Assembly (NCBI GenBank): GCA_016713025.1 | Contig: JADJPZ010000004.1 | Location: 186,001 to 250,000, forward strand | Source: Saprospiraceae bacterium | Lineage (GTDB): Bacteria; Bacteroidota; Bacteroidia; Chitinophagales; Saprospiraceae | DNA length: 64,000 nucleotides | Direction of reading: 5' to 3' | In this document: in pieces, positions 15,022-22,799 of the stretch | Position numbering within the stretch: position 1 is the stretch's first letter | How the letters are laid out: each line of letters begins with the position of its first letter | Made by a program: the position numbers and the translations under genes | Notes under the pieces: model-generated | Database searches by the model: none | Told to the model about the DNA's origin: nothing | What the model saw: the letters and a program-made list of their open reading frames with translations, nothing else

Positions 15022-17154
15022 TTAATTTAAGAAATTCCAGGTACAAGTTGCCATAAAGTGCCTTCCCATCATTTGGGGAACGTTTGATGGGTCAATCTGA
15101 TGTAGCAGATTGTTGATATTTACCATGAGATTGATATTTTTATGGATAGATTTTCCAAGGCTGACATTCAGCAAGAGCAGGTCTTTAGCATACTCTTCAT
15201 CCATATTGGCAAATTTATTTCCATCCAGATCCACGATACCCCATTTGCTTCTGTAGGTGCATCTGATTGTGCCATTCCATCCACTCTTCTCATCCTGATA
15301 AAATAGCTTAAGGTTTGCCATATGTGGACTTCGACCCAATAGGCCGGTATAGTCAGAATAATTCATGAGCCGTGCCGATCCGAGAGGTGTATTTCTACCA
15401 TATACTTCTTCATTTTTGATTTTTTGGATGACGTCTCTGTCACCGGTGACCAAATATTGGTATCCGGCATTCCACTCCAGTTTTTTGTAAAGTTTTCCCT
15501 TAAGATTGATTTCCAGACCTGATGTAAAAGCTCTGTTGACATTGAGATAACTGAATACTAAAGCATTGTTTTTCAGTGTGGCGACAGGCAGATAGTTGAT
15601 CAGATCATTGATGGCATTATAAAAAATATTAAAATCTAAAGTTATGGGCAGTTTTTTCAATACGGCTGTTCCACCGAGATTGAACCCGTGTGAGCTTTCA
15701 GGTCTCAATTCTGAGATTCTGTAGGCATCAGGTAAAATGGTTGACACCAAACCTTCCGCTTTTTGTTGCTCCAACTCGGGCAGAGAAAACTCAGATGCAC
15801 CATAAACTCTGTATCCCTGGGCAGCAGGATTGACGTAATAGAGGTAAAGCTGTCTGAAATCCGGAGCTTTAAAACCACTACCGTACGAAAAGTTGATTCT
15901 GAATCTGTCTGATACTTTGTATTGCATCGACAATTTAGGTGTCACTCTGTCGGCATAGTCAGAATTGCCATCATATCTCAATCCGGGTATAATCGTCAAG
16001 TCAGTTGTAGGTCGCCATTCATGCTGGACAAACAAGTAGCTGTTATGCTGTTCTTTTTTAGTTCTGTATCTTATCGTTTCTACAGTCTGAAGGTTGTAAC
16101 CTCCACCAGCCACTAATTGATGTTGATCGTTGATGTCCCAGTCTGTCTGATTTTCAACCCGGTAATAATTATGACTGAAATTATCATAATAGTACTGCTC
16201 AGCTGATCCTTTCTGATTGAGCTGTTGCTCATATCTGTATAAACTGGTATAAAGCCGAAGAGATGATTTTATTTTTTCAGAAAACCTGTGATGAAAGACA
16301 GGATTGATATTGATATCGTCCGTAATGCCTGAGCCGGTGATGTTGAGTTCAGAACCATTAAATGCAAATGCAGATGTTTGATTACCTTTAAACCATCTGT
16401 TGTTCCAGACCAATCGGGTTTTGTCTGAAAACCTGTACGTCCACTTGAGTTGCGTCGTGATGTTATGGAAAGGGTCCTGTGTTTTTTCCGGAGTTTCAGT
16501 CTGCAAATCGTAACCGTCAGAGGTGATATAGTTGGCAAATAAGAAGATACTTGACTTTTTATGAGAAAGATTGGTGGACAGGTTTAAATCTGCGGTGTTA
16601 AAACTACCATAGCGCATCATAATAGTACCGGATTTTTTTCTTTTTTCTTCTGTCAATATGTTTATCACACCACCCATAGCTTCACTTCCGTACAATGCAC
16701 TTGACGGACCTTTGATGACTTCAATTTTTCGTATATTACCTACAGAATATCTGGAGAGATCTATCACGCCACCTTGTCTGCCAGTGAGTGGTTCACCATC
16801 CAGCATAATTAGTGTATAATCAGGAGACATACCCTGAATCTGGATTCCATTACCAAATACGCCACCACCCACTGATGAACTACCTGATGCAGATGTCAGG
16901 AAAAGTCCGGTTTGCTCTTGCAGTACATCATTCAAACGAACATTGCCTGAAAGTTGTATCAACTTATGATTGATCAAAAGTGTAGGAACAGTAACATTGC
17001 TAAGCATTCTTTCATTTCTTGTAGCTGTTACAACCAGTTCATCAACATTGACCTTCATCATTGTATCACTTATACTTTCCTGTGCATAAGCCGCCGCAGT
17101 GAAATTTGTAAGTAATAATACAATAAAAAAAGACGAAACAAACGATCTGATCAT
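15022..17154 (-). CDS. TonB-dependent outer-membrane receptor (HmuR-like)
   Basis: 710 residues. Signal peptide to about residue 25 (LLLTNFTAAAYAQ), then a TonB-box-like DELVVTATR at about 35-43. The plug domain (about 50-160) carries the usual LNDVLQEQTGL, GIQIQGMSPDYTLIMLDGEPL and IEVIKGPSSALYGSEAMGGVINI motifs. The remainder is the 22-strand barrel, ending with MATCTWNFLN (aromatic C-terminal strand). Plug and barrel features fit vitamin B12, haem and siderophore receptors (BtuB/HmuR type). The HmuY-like lipoprotein gene directly downstream makes haem or another porphyrin the most likely substrate. A near-palindrome at 17181-17208 lies just upstream and may be an operator. No N-terminal carboxypeptidase-like domain is present, so it is not a SusC-type transporter. 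Confidence 0.9.
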   Translation of the reverse strand: MIRSFVSSFFIVLLLTNFTAAAYAQESISDTMMKVNVDELVVTATRNERMLSNVTVPTLLINHKLIQLSGNVRLNDVLQEQTGLFLTSASGSSSVGGGVFGNGIQIQGMSPDYTLIMLDGEPLTGRQGGVIDLSRYSVGNIRKIEVIKGPSSALYGSEAMGGVINILTEEKRKKSGTIMMRYGSFNTADLNLSTNLSHKKSSIFLFANYITSDGYDLQTETPEKTQDPFHNITTQLKWTYRFSDKTRLVWNNRWFKGNQTSAFAFNGSELNITGSGITDDININPVFHHRFSEKIKSSLRLYTSLYRYEQQLNQKGSAEQYYYDNFSHNYYRVENQTDWDINDQHQLVAGGGYNLQTVETIRYRTKKEQHNSYLFVQHEWRPTTDLTIIPGLRYDGNSDYADRVTPKLSMQYKVSDRFRINFSYGSGFKAPDFRQLYLYYVNPAAQGYRVYGASEFSLPELEQQKAEGLVSTILPDAYRISELRPESSHGFNLGGTAVLKKLPITLDFNIFYNAINDLINYLPVATLKNNALVFSYLNVNRAFTSGLEINLKGKLYKKLEWNAGYQYLVTGDRDVIQKIKNEEVYGRNTPLGSARLMNYSDYTGLLGRSPHMANLKLFYQDEKSGWNGTIRCTYRSKWGIVDLDGNKFANMDEEYAKDLLLLNVSLGKSIHKNINLMVNINNLLHQIDPSNVPQMMGRHFMATCTWNFLN

Positions 17155-17180
17155 GCCGCAAAGATGAAAAGATGCGTTTG

Positions 17181-17208
17181 ATCATTTGTCACAGAAATGT
17201 CAAATGAT
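17181..17208. promoter_or_regulatory. Near-palindromic operator candidate upstream of the TonB receptor
   Basis: ATCATTTGtcacagaaatgtCAAATGAT: 8-bp perfect arms at 17181-17188 and 17201-17208, 27 bp before the receptor start. Position and symmetry fit a repressor site, for example a Fur-like or other metal/haem regulator, but it does not match the canonical E. coli Fur box. Regulator identity is unknown. Confidence 0.45.
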
Positions 17209-17395
17209 TTTTTTGAATACTTTAAGTCATTTTTGATAAATGTTTTGGTGAGAATTTTTTAATCGCTTAGGATTATCATAGAATGTAATAAAATATTAAA
17301 CGCATTTAACAATATAAATTTTATAAATTTTAAACAAATGTAGTTTACTTAAGTTATTTTTCTTTGTTATTACCCTATCTAAATCATTCACTTAC

Positions 17396-17455
17396 AAGGG
17401 AAAGACTTCATAAAGATGTCTTAACTAAACGACATTGATTTTTAAATTGATAAAT
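17396..17455 (+). repeat. Dispersed repeat related to the palindromic element at 33042-33095
   Basis: AAGGGAAAGACTTCATAA...AACGACATTGA matches AAGGGAAGGACTTCATAA...AACGACATTGA at 33042 with a few substitutions and indels. Only one arm of the palindrome seen at 33 kb is recognisable here. The remainder of 17209-17567 is AT-rich without a credible gene. Confidence 0.6.
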
Positions 17456-17567
17456 GCAATTATCATAGAAAGTGATTTTCTGATAAATGAATTTATTAAA
17501 ATAGAAAAAAATATTTTCTGAAAAACATAAAACAGAGCCCAAAAATCTTATTAATTGATTGCGACGC

Positions 17568-18086
17568 TTAATTTTTCTTTGTAAAAATCTTTTTGAAAAA
17601 CTTTTTTGTAGATGATTCACGACCTACCAGGATATATCTCAGACTAAAGCCTGAAGTGGTATAAAATCTTTGATTACTATTATTATCAGCAATGGTTACT
17701 AATGGCAAATAGTCGGTAGAAATACTTAATTTTCCGATCGAAAATTCAGCTCCGAAACTCAAAGCCAATCCTTGAGTGTTGATTTGTTGAGGTGATTCTG
17801 TATAAGTAGGATTGTATTTTCTTGAATATATCCCTGCACCCATAAAAAAATTAAGCCTTTTGGTCAGTAGTGAGTAATGCTGTTTTGCAAGCAAGGATGT
17901 CATTTGTCTGCCGGCAAATGTCCCGGGCTGGATATTTAGTTCTATTGTCGTTTTATTGGCAATGCGCTGAGCAGCACTTATGCCGAAATCATCACCAATG
18001 CGCACACCTGCTATGGTATTATACTTCTGGGCTGAAATATTATGTATTGAAATCAACGCCAAAACAATGAACAGGATATTTTTCAA
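17568..18086 (-). CDS. Small outer-membrane beta-barrel protein of unknown function
   Basis: 172 residues. Signal peptide MKNILFIVLALISIHNISAQ. The mature part alternates polar and hydrophobic residues in short strands (YNTIAGVRIGDDFGISAAQR, TIELNIQPG, LNFFMGAGIYS, GLALSFGAEFSIGKLSISTDY, GFSLRYIL), as in eight-stranded OmpA/OmpW-like barrels, which is a pattern judgement. The C-terminus is unusual: about 20 residues rich in lysine (STKKFFKKIFTKKN) follow the last predicted strand, whereas classical barrels end in an aromatic residue. No family recognised. Transcribed toward the TonB receptor, about 410 bp apart, probably as its own unit. Confidence 0.7.
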   Translation of the reverse strand: MKNILFIVLALISIHNISAQKYNTIAGVRIGDDFGISAAQRIANKTTIELNIQPGTFAGRQMTSLLAKQHYSLLTKRLNFFMGAGIYSRKYNPTYTESPQQINTQGLALSFGAEFSIGKLSISTDYLPLVTIADNNSNQRFYTTSGFSLRYILVGRESSTKKFFKKIFTKKN

Positions 18087-18166
18087 TATATTAATTTTGA
18101 ATTTGAAAAAAAGTACTCAGAATTAAGACGCATAATTCGTTGATATATTACACTTCCAATACCTTT

Positions 18167-18199
18167 TTTGTAAAAATTTAACAGATTGTGCTAATTTTG
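18167..18199 (+). promoter_or_regulatory. Bacteroidota promoter of hutU (TTTG-N21-TAATTTTG)
   Basis: -33 TTTG at 18167-18170 and -7 TAATTTTG at 18192-18199 with a 21-bp spacer, close to the consensus TTTG-N19-21-TAnnTTTG. The -7 box lies 19 bp before the start ATG. Confidence 0.7.
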
Positions 18200-18218
18200 T
18201 TGTAAATAAGCCATTAAG

Positions 18219-20246
18219 ATGTCCAAAAATCATAAGCTGGATGAAATTACTCTAGGTATCGGCAATAGCCTTCCTGAAAAGAAAAATTTATCTGTTAAAT
18301 GTGCACATGCACCCAAAAGAAATATCAAAGGGATACTTTCAAAGAGCGAAAAGCGCCTGGCTTTGAAGAATGCTCTGAGATACTTTCCTGCATCCATGCA
18401 TGCTGAACTTGCAAAGGAATTTGCTGATGAGCTCAATAAATTTGGTCGCATATACATGTATCGGTACAGACCTGATTATGAAATTTTTTCCCGTCCTGTA
18501 GATCAGTATCCTGCAAAATGCCGCCAGGCTGCCGCTATTATATTGATGATTCACAATAATCTTGATTTCAAAATTGCAAAATATCCCGAAGAATTGATCA
18601 CATATGGTGGTAATGGCGCTGTATTTCAAAATTGGGCTCAGTACAGGCTTACTATGCAATATTTGTCTGAAATGACTGATAAACAGACATTGGTGCTTTA
18701 TTCAGGACATCCTCTTGGCCTGTTTCCATCTCATAAGAATGCTCCAAGAGTAGTGGTCACCAACGGTATGATGATACCCAATCATTCTACTAAAGACGAT
18801 TGGAATAAGTATAATGCGCTCGGTGTCACTCAATACGGACAAATGACAGCAGGATCATTCATGTATATCGGTCCACAAGGCATCGTGCATGGAACCACCA
18901 TCACACTGCTCAATGCAGGAAGGATAAATGGTCTGGGTGTTGACAATCTGAAAGGAAAGACTTTCGTCACTTCCGGCATGGGTGGAATGTCAGGAGCCCA
19001 ATCTATTGCTTCAGTTATTTCCGGTGCGGTAGGAATCATCGCAGAGGTGGATGAAGCTGCGATCAAACAAAGAATTGCAGATGGATATGTAATAAAAGAA
19101 AATGTATATACCGATCTCAATACACTTTTTGGCAAAATCACTGAATCCAAAAAAAACCAGAAAGCTGTGGCTTTAGTTTATCATGGCAATATTGTTGATT
19201 TTTGGGAAGCCGCAGTCACATCAAATTTTCAGATCGACTTGGGGTCCGACCAGACATCATTGCACAATATTGATGATCTGGGATATTGCCCTGCAGGCTA
19301 CACATTTAAGGAAGCTAAAAAATTGCTGAATGCAGATAAAGGAAAGTTCATGGGCGAAGTCAGGAAGACATTGGTCAGGCATGTCAAAGCGATCAACATC
19401 ATGGCTTCCCGTGGTATGTATTTCTGGGACTATGGAAATGCTTTCCTCAAAGAAGCCGGCGATGCAGGAGCCGAAATCTGGAACGATAAAAAAACAAAGA
19501 CTTACAAGTATCCGTCATATGTAGAAGATATCATGGGTCCGTTGTGTTTTGATTATGGATTTGGCCCTTTCAGGTGGGTATGCCTTTCAGGAGACGAGGC
19601 AGACTTGAAAATGACAGATAAGATTGCAGGTAAAGTCATTAAAAAAATGATGAAATCTGCACCCGAAGACATAAAAGGTCAACTGAATGACAACCTGATA
19701 TGGATCAGGGATGCTCAAAAGAATATCCCGGTGGTAGGATCATTGGCAAGAATACTGTATGCTGATGCCGAAGGAAGAATCAAAATCGCACTTGCTTTTA
19801 ATAAGGCAATTAAAAAAAAGAAAATCAAAGGCCCAATAGTACTTGGCAGAGATCATCATGATGTATCAGGGACTGATTCGCCCTACAGAGAGACATCCAA
19901 TATTTATGACGGATCATCATTCACTGCAGATATGGCTGTTCAGAATTTTGTGGGTGACTCATTTAGGGGTGCCACTTGGGTCTCGTTGCACAATGGTGGT
20001 GGAGTAGGGTGGGGCGAAGTCATCAATGGCGGATTTGGAATGGTGATAGACGGATCTAAGAGATCTGCAAAAAACATACAGTCCATGTTGCATTGGGATG
20101 TCAATAATGGTATTGCAAGAAGATCATGGGCCAGAAACAGGGAGGCCTTTATCACTGCAGAAAGAGCTATGGCTGCATGCAAGGATTTAAAACTTACTTT
20201 ACCCACAGTCGCAAATGATGACTTGATAGCTGGGGTTATCAGATAA
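18219..20246 (+). CDS. hutU: Urocanate hydratase
   Basis: 675 residues, the long form of urocanase. It converts urocanate and water to 4-imidazolone-5-propanoate in histidine catabolism using tightly bound NAD+. Family hallmarks: TYGGNGAVFQNWAQYRLTMQ, LYSGHPLGLFPSHKNAPRVVVTNGMMIPN, GGMSGAQ within FVTSGMGGMSGAQS, DLGSDQTSLHN and ETSNIYDGS, and the C-terminal HNGGGVGWGEVINGGFGMVIDG. No other hut genes (hutH, hutI, hutG) lie nearby, so the pathway is dispersed here. A clear promoter sits directly upstream. The following membrane-protein gene starts 64 bp after the stop and may be cotranscribed. Confidence 0.96.
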   Translation: MSKNHKLDEITLGIGNSLPEKKNLSVKCAHAPKRNIKGILSKSEKRLALKNALRYFPASMHAELAKEFADELNKFGRIYMYRYRPDYEIFSRPVDQYPAKCRQAAAIILMIHNNLDFKIAKYPEELITYGGNGAVFQNWAQYRLTMQYLSEMTDKQTLVLYSGHPLGLFPSHKNAPRVVVTNGMMIPNHSTKDDWNKYNALGVTQYGQMTAGSFMYIGPQGIVHGTTITLLNAGRINGLGVDNLKGKTFVTSGMGGMSGAQSIASVISGAVGIIAEVDEAAIKQRIADGYVIKENVYTDLNTLFGKITESKKNQKAVALVYHGNIVDFWEAAVTSNFQIDLGSDQTSLHNIDDLGYCPAGYTFKEAKKLLNADKGKFMGEVRKTLVRHVKAINIMASRGMYFWDYGNAFLKEAGDAGAEIWNDKKTKTYKYPSYVEDIMGPLCFDYGFGPFRWVCLSGDEADLKMTDKIAGKVIKKMMKSAPEDIKGQLNDNLIWIRDAQKNIPVVGSLARILYADAEGRIKIALAFNKAIKKKKIKGPIVLGRDHHDVSGTDSPYRETSNIYDGSSFTADMAVQNFVGDSFRGATWVSLHNGGGVGWGEVINGGFGMVIDGSKRSAKNIQSMLHWDVNNGIARRSWARNREAFITAERAMAACKDLKLTLPTVANDDLIAGVIR

Positions 20247-20310
20247 TACTTTGAACTTCCGGTTGATTGAAGTTGTTATAGCTGATGGTAAATCAGATGG
20301 ATTTCCACGT

Positions 20311-20823
20311 ATGGAAGATAGTATAGATAAATGCAGAATTTTATACAAAGGCGATATGATCGCAGCGATGTTTTATATCATGACTGGTATGATTTTATTT
20401 GTATTTTCTGCAGGTCTGTACTACTTCAATATCTCTCCGGGCTTTCAGTATCTCAGTATTGGTTTTTTTTTGTTTTTCATTTATTGTACAGGAAAAGGCT
20501 TATTGATGTATTATGTTTCGAGAAAAAGATGGTTATTTTATGAAGGCCTGCACCATCTTGACCTTACAACTATAAAGCAGGAGATAGAATACACCCACTT
20601 TCGGATAGAGAAAAAACAAACCAACAGAAGGGTTTATGTGTATGCTCTTGTATTTTTTTGCACATCAGCTTTTGCCGGAATATTCAGTGTTTACAAACCT
20701 ATCATTATGGGTACTTCAATACCTATAGCCCTCATATCGGGGATCGAACTTTCGATCGGCATGCTTACTGAATTCAGGTTGAGGGAATACTACAGGATTT
20801 TGCTCAAAAATCAGTCATGGTAA
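20311..20823 (+). CDS. Four-helix integral membrane protein of unknown function
   Basis: 170 residues from the ATG at 20311. A TTG 60 bp earlier would add 20 residues that look non-coding. Two closely spaced hydrophobic segments at about 15-60 (MFYIMTGMILFVFSAGLYYF and FQYLSIGFFLFFIYCTGKGLL), a charged cytoplasmic-type loop with RKRWLFYEGLHHLDLTTIKQEIEYTHF, then two more hydrophobic segments (VYALVFFCTSAFAGIFSVY and ISGIELSIGMLTEF). No known family recognised. Same direction as hutU with a short gap. Confidence 0.7.
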   Translation: MEDSIDKCRILYKGDMIAAMFYIMTGMILFVFSAGLYYFNISPGFQYLSIGFFLFFIYCTGKGLLMYYVSRKRWLFYEGLHHLDLTTIKQEIEYTHFRIEKKQTNRRVYVYALVFFCTSAFAGIFSVYKPIIMGTSIPIALISGIELSIGMLTEFRLREYYRILLKNQSW

Positions 20824-20906
20824 TTTGTAAAAAAATTAATTCACGTTATTAGCATACACACTACACAACTTGACTGCCTTAATCACACTATGTTTTGAAA
20901 AAGCAT

Positions 20907-21284
20907 TTATGGAAATGACATGATGTAAGCATGATACTGCTCTTTGGTCAGTATTGCTTTCATTTTATCCTGCTTTGTCATATTGAGTTGATTCAGTTTG
21001 TTGAACTGATCTTTTTTTGATAACTTGCTTTTGGTCGTTTTTTCGACATTGGTTTCATAATCAAGCAATGCTTTGTATAAATCATCGTGTTGTTTATCTG
21101 TAAGTTTCAGACTCTTTTTCAGTTTTGCGGCATTGCTTTTAGCCAGTGAAACAGCACTTTTATTTTCTTCCTTTCTTTCTTCGTTGATATGAGATGGTGC
21201 GGAAGACTGTGGCACTGCTCCCTTCAACTGACCAAAAATCTGAGTGGAATGTATTACAAATAATAAAAAAAATAAGATTCTCAT
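20907..21284 (-). CDS. Small exported LTxxQ/Spy-like protein
   Basis: 125 residues. Signal peptide MRILFFLLFVIHSTQIFGQ. The mature protein is highly charged and helical, with the paired motif pattern seen in Spy/CpxP-like proteins: LKLTDKQHDDLYKALLDYE, then MKAILTKEQYHAYI (L-T-x-x-Q in both halves). Such periplasmic proteins act as chaperones or stress sensors in proteobacteria; in Bacteroidota short versions are common and uncharacterised. The gene follows ald on the same strand, but a strong hairpin separates them. Confidence 0.7.
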   Translation of the reverse strand: MRILFFLLFVIHSTQIFGQLKGAVPQSSAPSHINEERKEENKSAVSLAKSNAAKLKKSLKLTDKQHDDLYKALLDYETNVEKTTKSKLSKKDQFNKLNQLNMTKQDKMKAILTKEQYHAYIMSFP

Positions 21285-21396
21285 TTTGTGGTAATAATTA
21301 TTTTACTGTGTATTAAACACAATTTTTACATCTATAGTTCAATACTTTTTGATTTGCATTGTAAGCTTTTTCACACTTAAAATTTTAAACAAACTC

Positions 21397-21437
21397 TTAA
21401 ATACCTTATAGGTTTCTAAAACCTATAAGGTATTTAA
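21397..21437 (-). terminator. Long perfect hairpin after alanine dehydrogenase
   Basis: 19-bp perfect inverted repeat TTAAATACCTTATAGGTTT at 21397-21415 with its complement at 21419-21437, 3-nt loop, 4 bp beyond the ald stop. On the minus strand it is followed by a modestly T-rich GAGTTTGTTT. Most likely the ald terminator. Confidence 0.75.
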
Positions 21438-21441
21438 CTTT

Positions 21442-22554
21442 TTACAATACGGCACTTACATCTGTGTACTCAAGTCCAAATGCATCTGCTACACCTTTAT
21501 AGACGACTTTGCCATTGACTACATTCAAACCAAGTTTGAGTTCTTTATTGTCCTGACATGCTTTTTTCCAGCCTTTGTCTGCCAGTTGTAAGGCATAAGG
21601 CAAAGTGGCATTGGTCAAAGCTATGGTAGAAGTATACGGTACTGCTCCCGGCATATTGGCAACACAATAATGAACGACATCATCTATCACATAGATAGGG
21701 TCTTCATGCGTAGTAGGATGGCATGTTTCTATACATCCTCCCTGATCCACCGCAACATCTACGACTACCGTGCCAGGTCTCATTTCCTTCAGCATATCTC
21801 TGGTGATCAGATTGGGTGCTTTGGCGCCTGGTATCAGTACAGCTCCTACGATGAGGTCGTGATTGACGATCAGTCTTCTGATGGTATACTCATTGGAGTA
21901 CATCGTGATGACATTGGCAGGCATTACATCCGACAAATATCTTAATCTCTTGAGACTTACATCCAGTATAGTTACTATGGCCCCAAGACCTGCGGCCATT
22001 TTTGCAGCTTGAGTACCTACAACACCTCCACCTAATACCAGGACTTTTGCAGGAGGTACACCAGGGACTCCACCCAAGAGCACACCACGACCCTGCATTG
22101 GTTTTTCCAGGTACTTCGCGCCTTGCTGTATGGCCATACGACCGGCTACTTCTGACATAGGAATCAGCAATGGCAATGATCTGTCAGGAGACTCAACAGT
22201 CTCATACGCCAGACACACTGCATTACTCGCGATCATGGCATGTGTCAAAGGTTCATACGATGCAAAGTGGAAATATGTAAAGAGGAGTTGATTGGACTTG
22301 ATAAGTTTGTACTCTCTTTCTATGGGTTCTTTGACCTTGATGATCATTTCAGCGATGCTGTAGACATCTTCTATAGTAGGCAACATAGATGCTCCAGCCT
22401 GAATATACTCAGAATCCGGAAAGCCTGATCCTTCTCCGGCACTTGACTGAACATACACTTTATGTCCTCTACCTACAAACTCCATCACACCTGCTGGTGT
22501 CAGGGCTACCCGATTTTCACTCGGTTTTATCTCTTTTGGTACTCCAATGATCAT
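21442..22554 (-). CDS. ald: Alanine dehydrogenase
   Basis: 370 residues, the standard length. Catalyses the reversible NAD-dependent oxidative deamination of L-alanine to pyruvate and ammonia in the cytoplasm. Visible landmarks: GVPKEIKPSENRVALTP at the N-terminus, catalytic Lys75 (IIKVKEP) and His96 (FTYFHFA), both at the same positions as in the mycobacterial enzyme, and the Rossmann NAD site VLVLGGGVVGTQAAKMAAGLGA. ANMPGAVPYTSTIALTNATLPY marks the C-terminal substrate lid. A -7 box (TATTTTTG) is present about 45 bp upstream on the minus strand, and a strong hairpin follows. Monocistronic. Confidence 0.97.
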   Translation of the reverse strand: MIIGVPKEIKPSENRVALTPAGVMEFVGRGHKVYVQSSAGEGSGFPDSEYIQAGASMLPTIEDVYSIAEMIIKVKEPIEREYKLIKSNQLLFTYFHFASYEPLTHAMIASNAVCLAYETVESPDRSLPLLIPMSEVAGRMAIQQGAKYLEKPMQGRGVLLGGVPGVPPAKVLVLGGGVVGTQAAKMAAGLGAIVTILDVSLKRLRYLSDVMPANVITMYSNEYTIRRLIVNHDLIVGAVLIPGAKAPNLITRDMLKEMRPGTVVVDVAVDQGGCIETCHPTTHEDPIYVIDDVVHYCVANMPGAVPYTSTIALTNATLPYALQLADKGWKKACQDNKELKLGLNVVNGKVVYKGVADAFGLEYTDVSAVL

Positions 22555-22598
22555 AATTATGGCTTTTTTTGTATTTAAATTGATTTACTTTTGAAAGG

Positions 22599-22606
22599 CA
22601 AAAATA
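22599..22606 (-). promoter_or_regulatory. Candidate -7 box (TATTTTTG) of ald
   Basis: Minus-strand TATTTTTG, matching TAnnTTTG, 45 bp before the ald ATG. A second TTTG lies immediately upstream, but at shorter than usual spacing. Confidence 0.45.
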
Positions 22607-22799
22607 CAAACATAAAATCAAATATTATCACAATTTTAGTATGTAACTGACTAAAATCATGTTTCTTGAATTCCGATTGATTAATATCATGATTTTGAAA
22701 TCAATCATACCAAAAAGTTAAAGTCACAAATCTTTCGTAATAAAATGAACATTCATATTTTTATTTTGTATATTGCAGAGTCAATAAACAGATTTCGAC

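Noticed and set aside
17408..17620. 70-codon minus-strand frame overlapping the small outer-membrane protein gene
   Set aside because: Overlaps the end of a better-supported gene in another frame, and its body is AT-rich repeat sequence.
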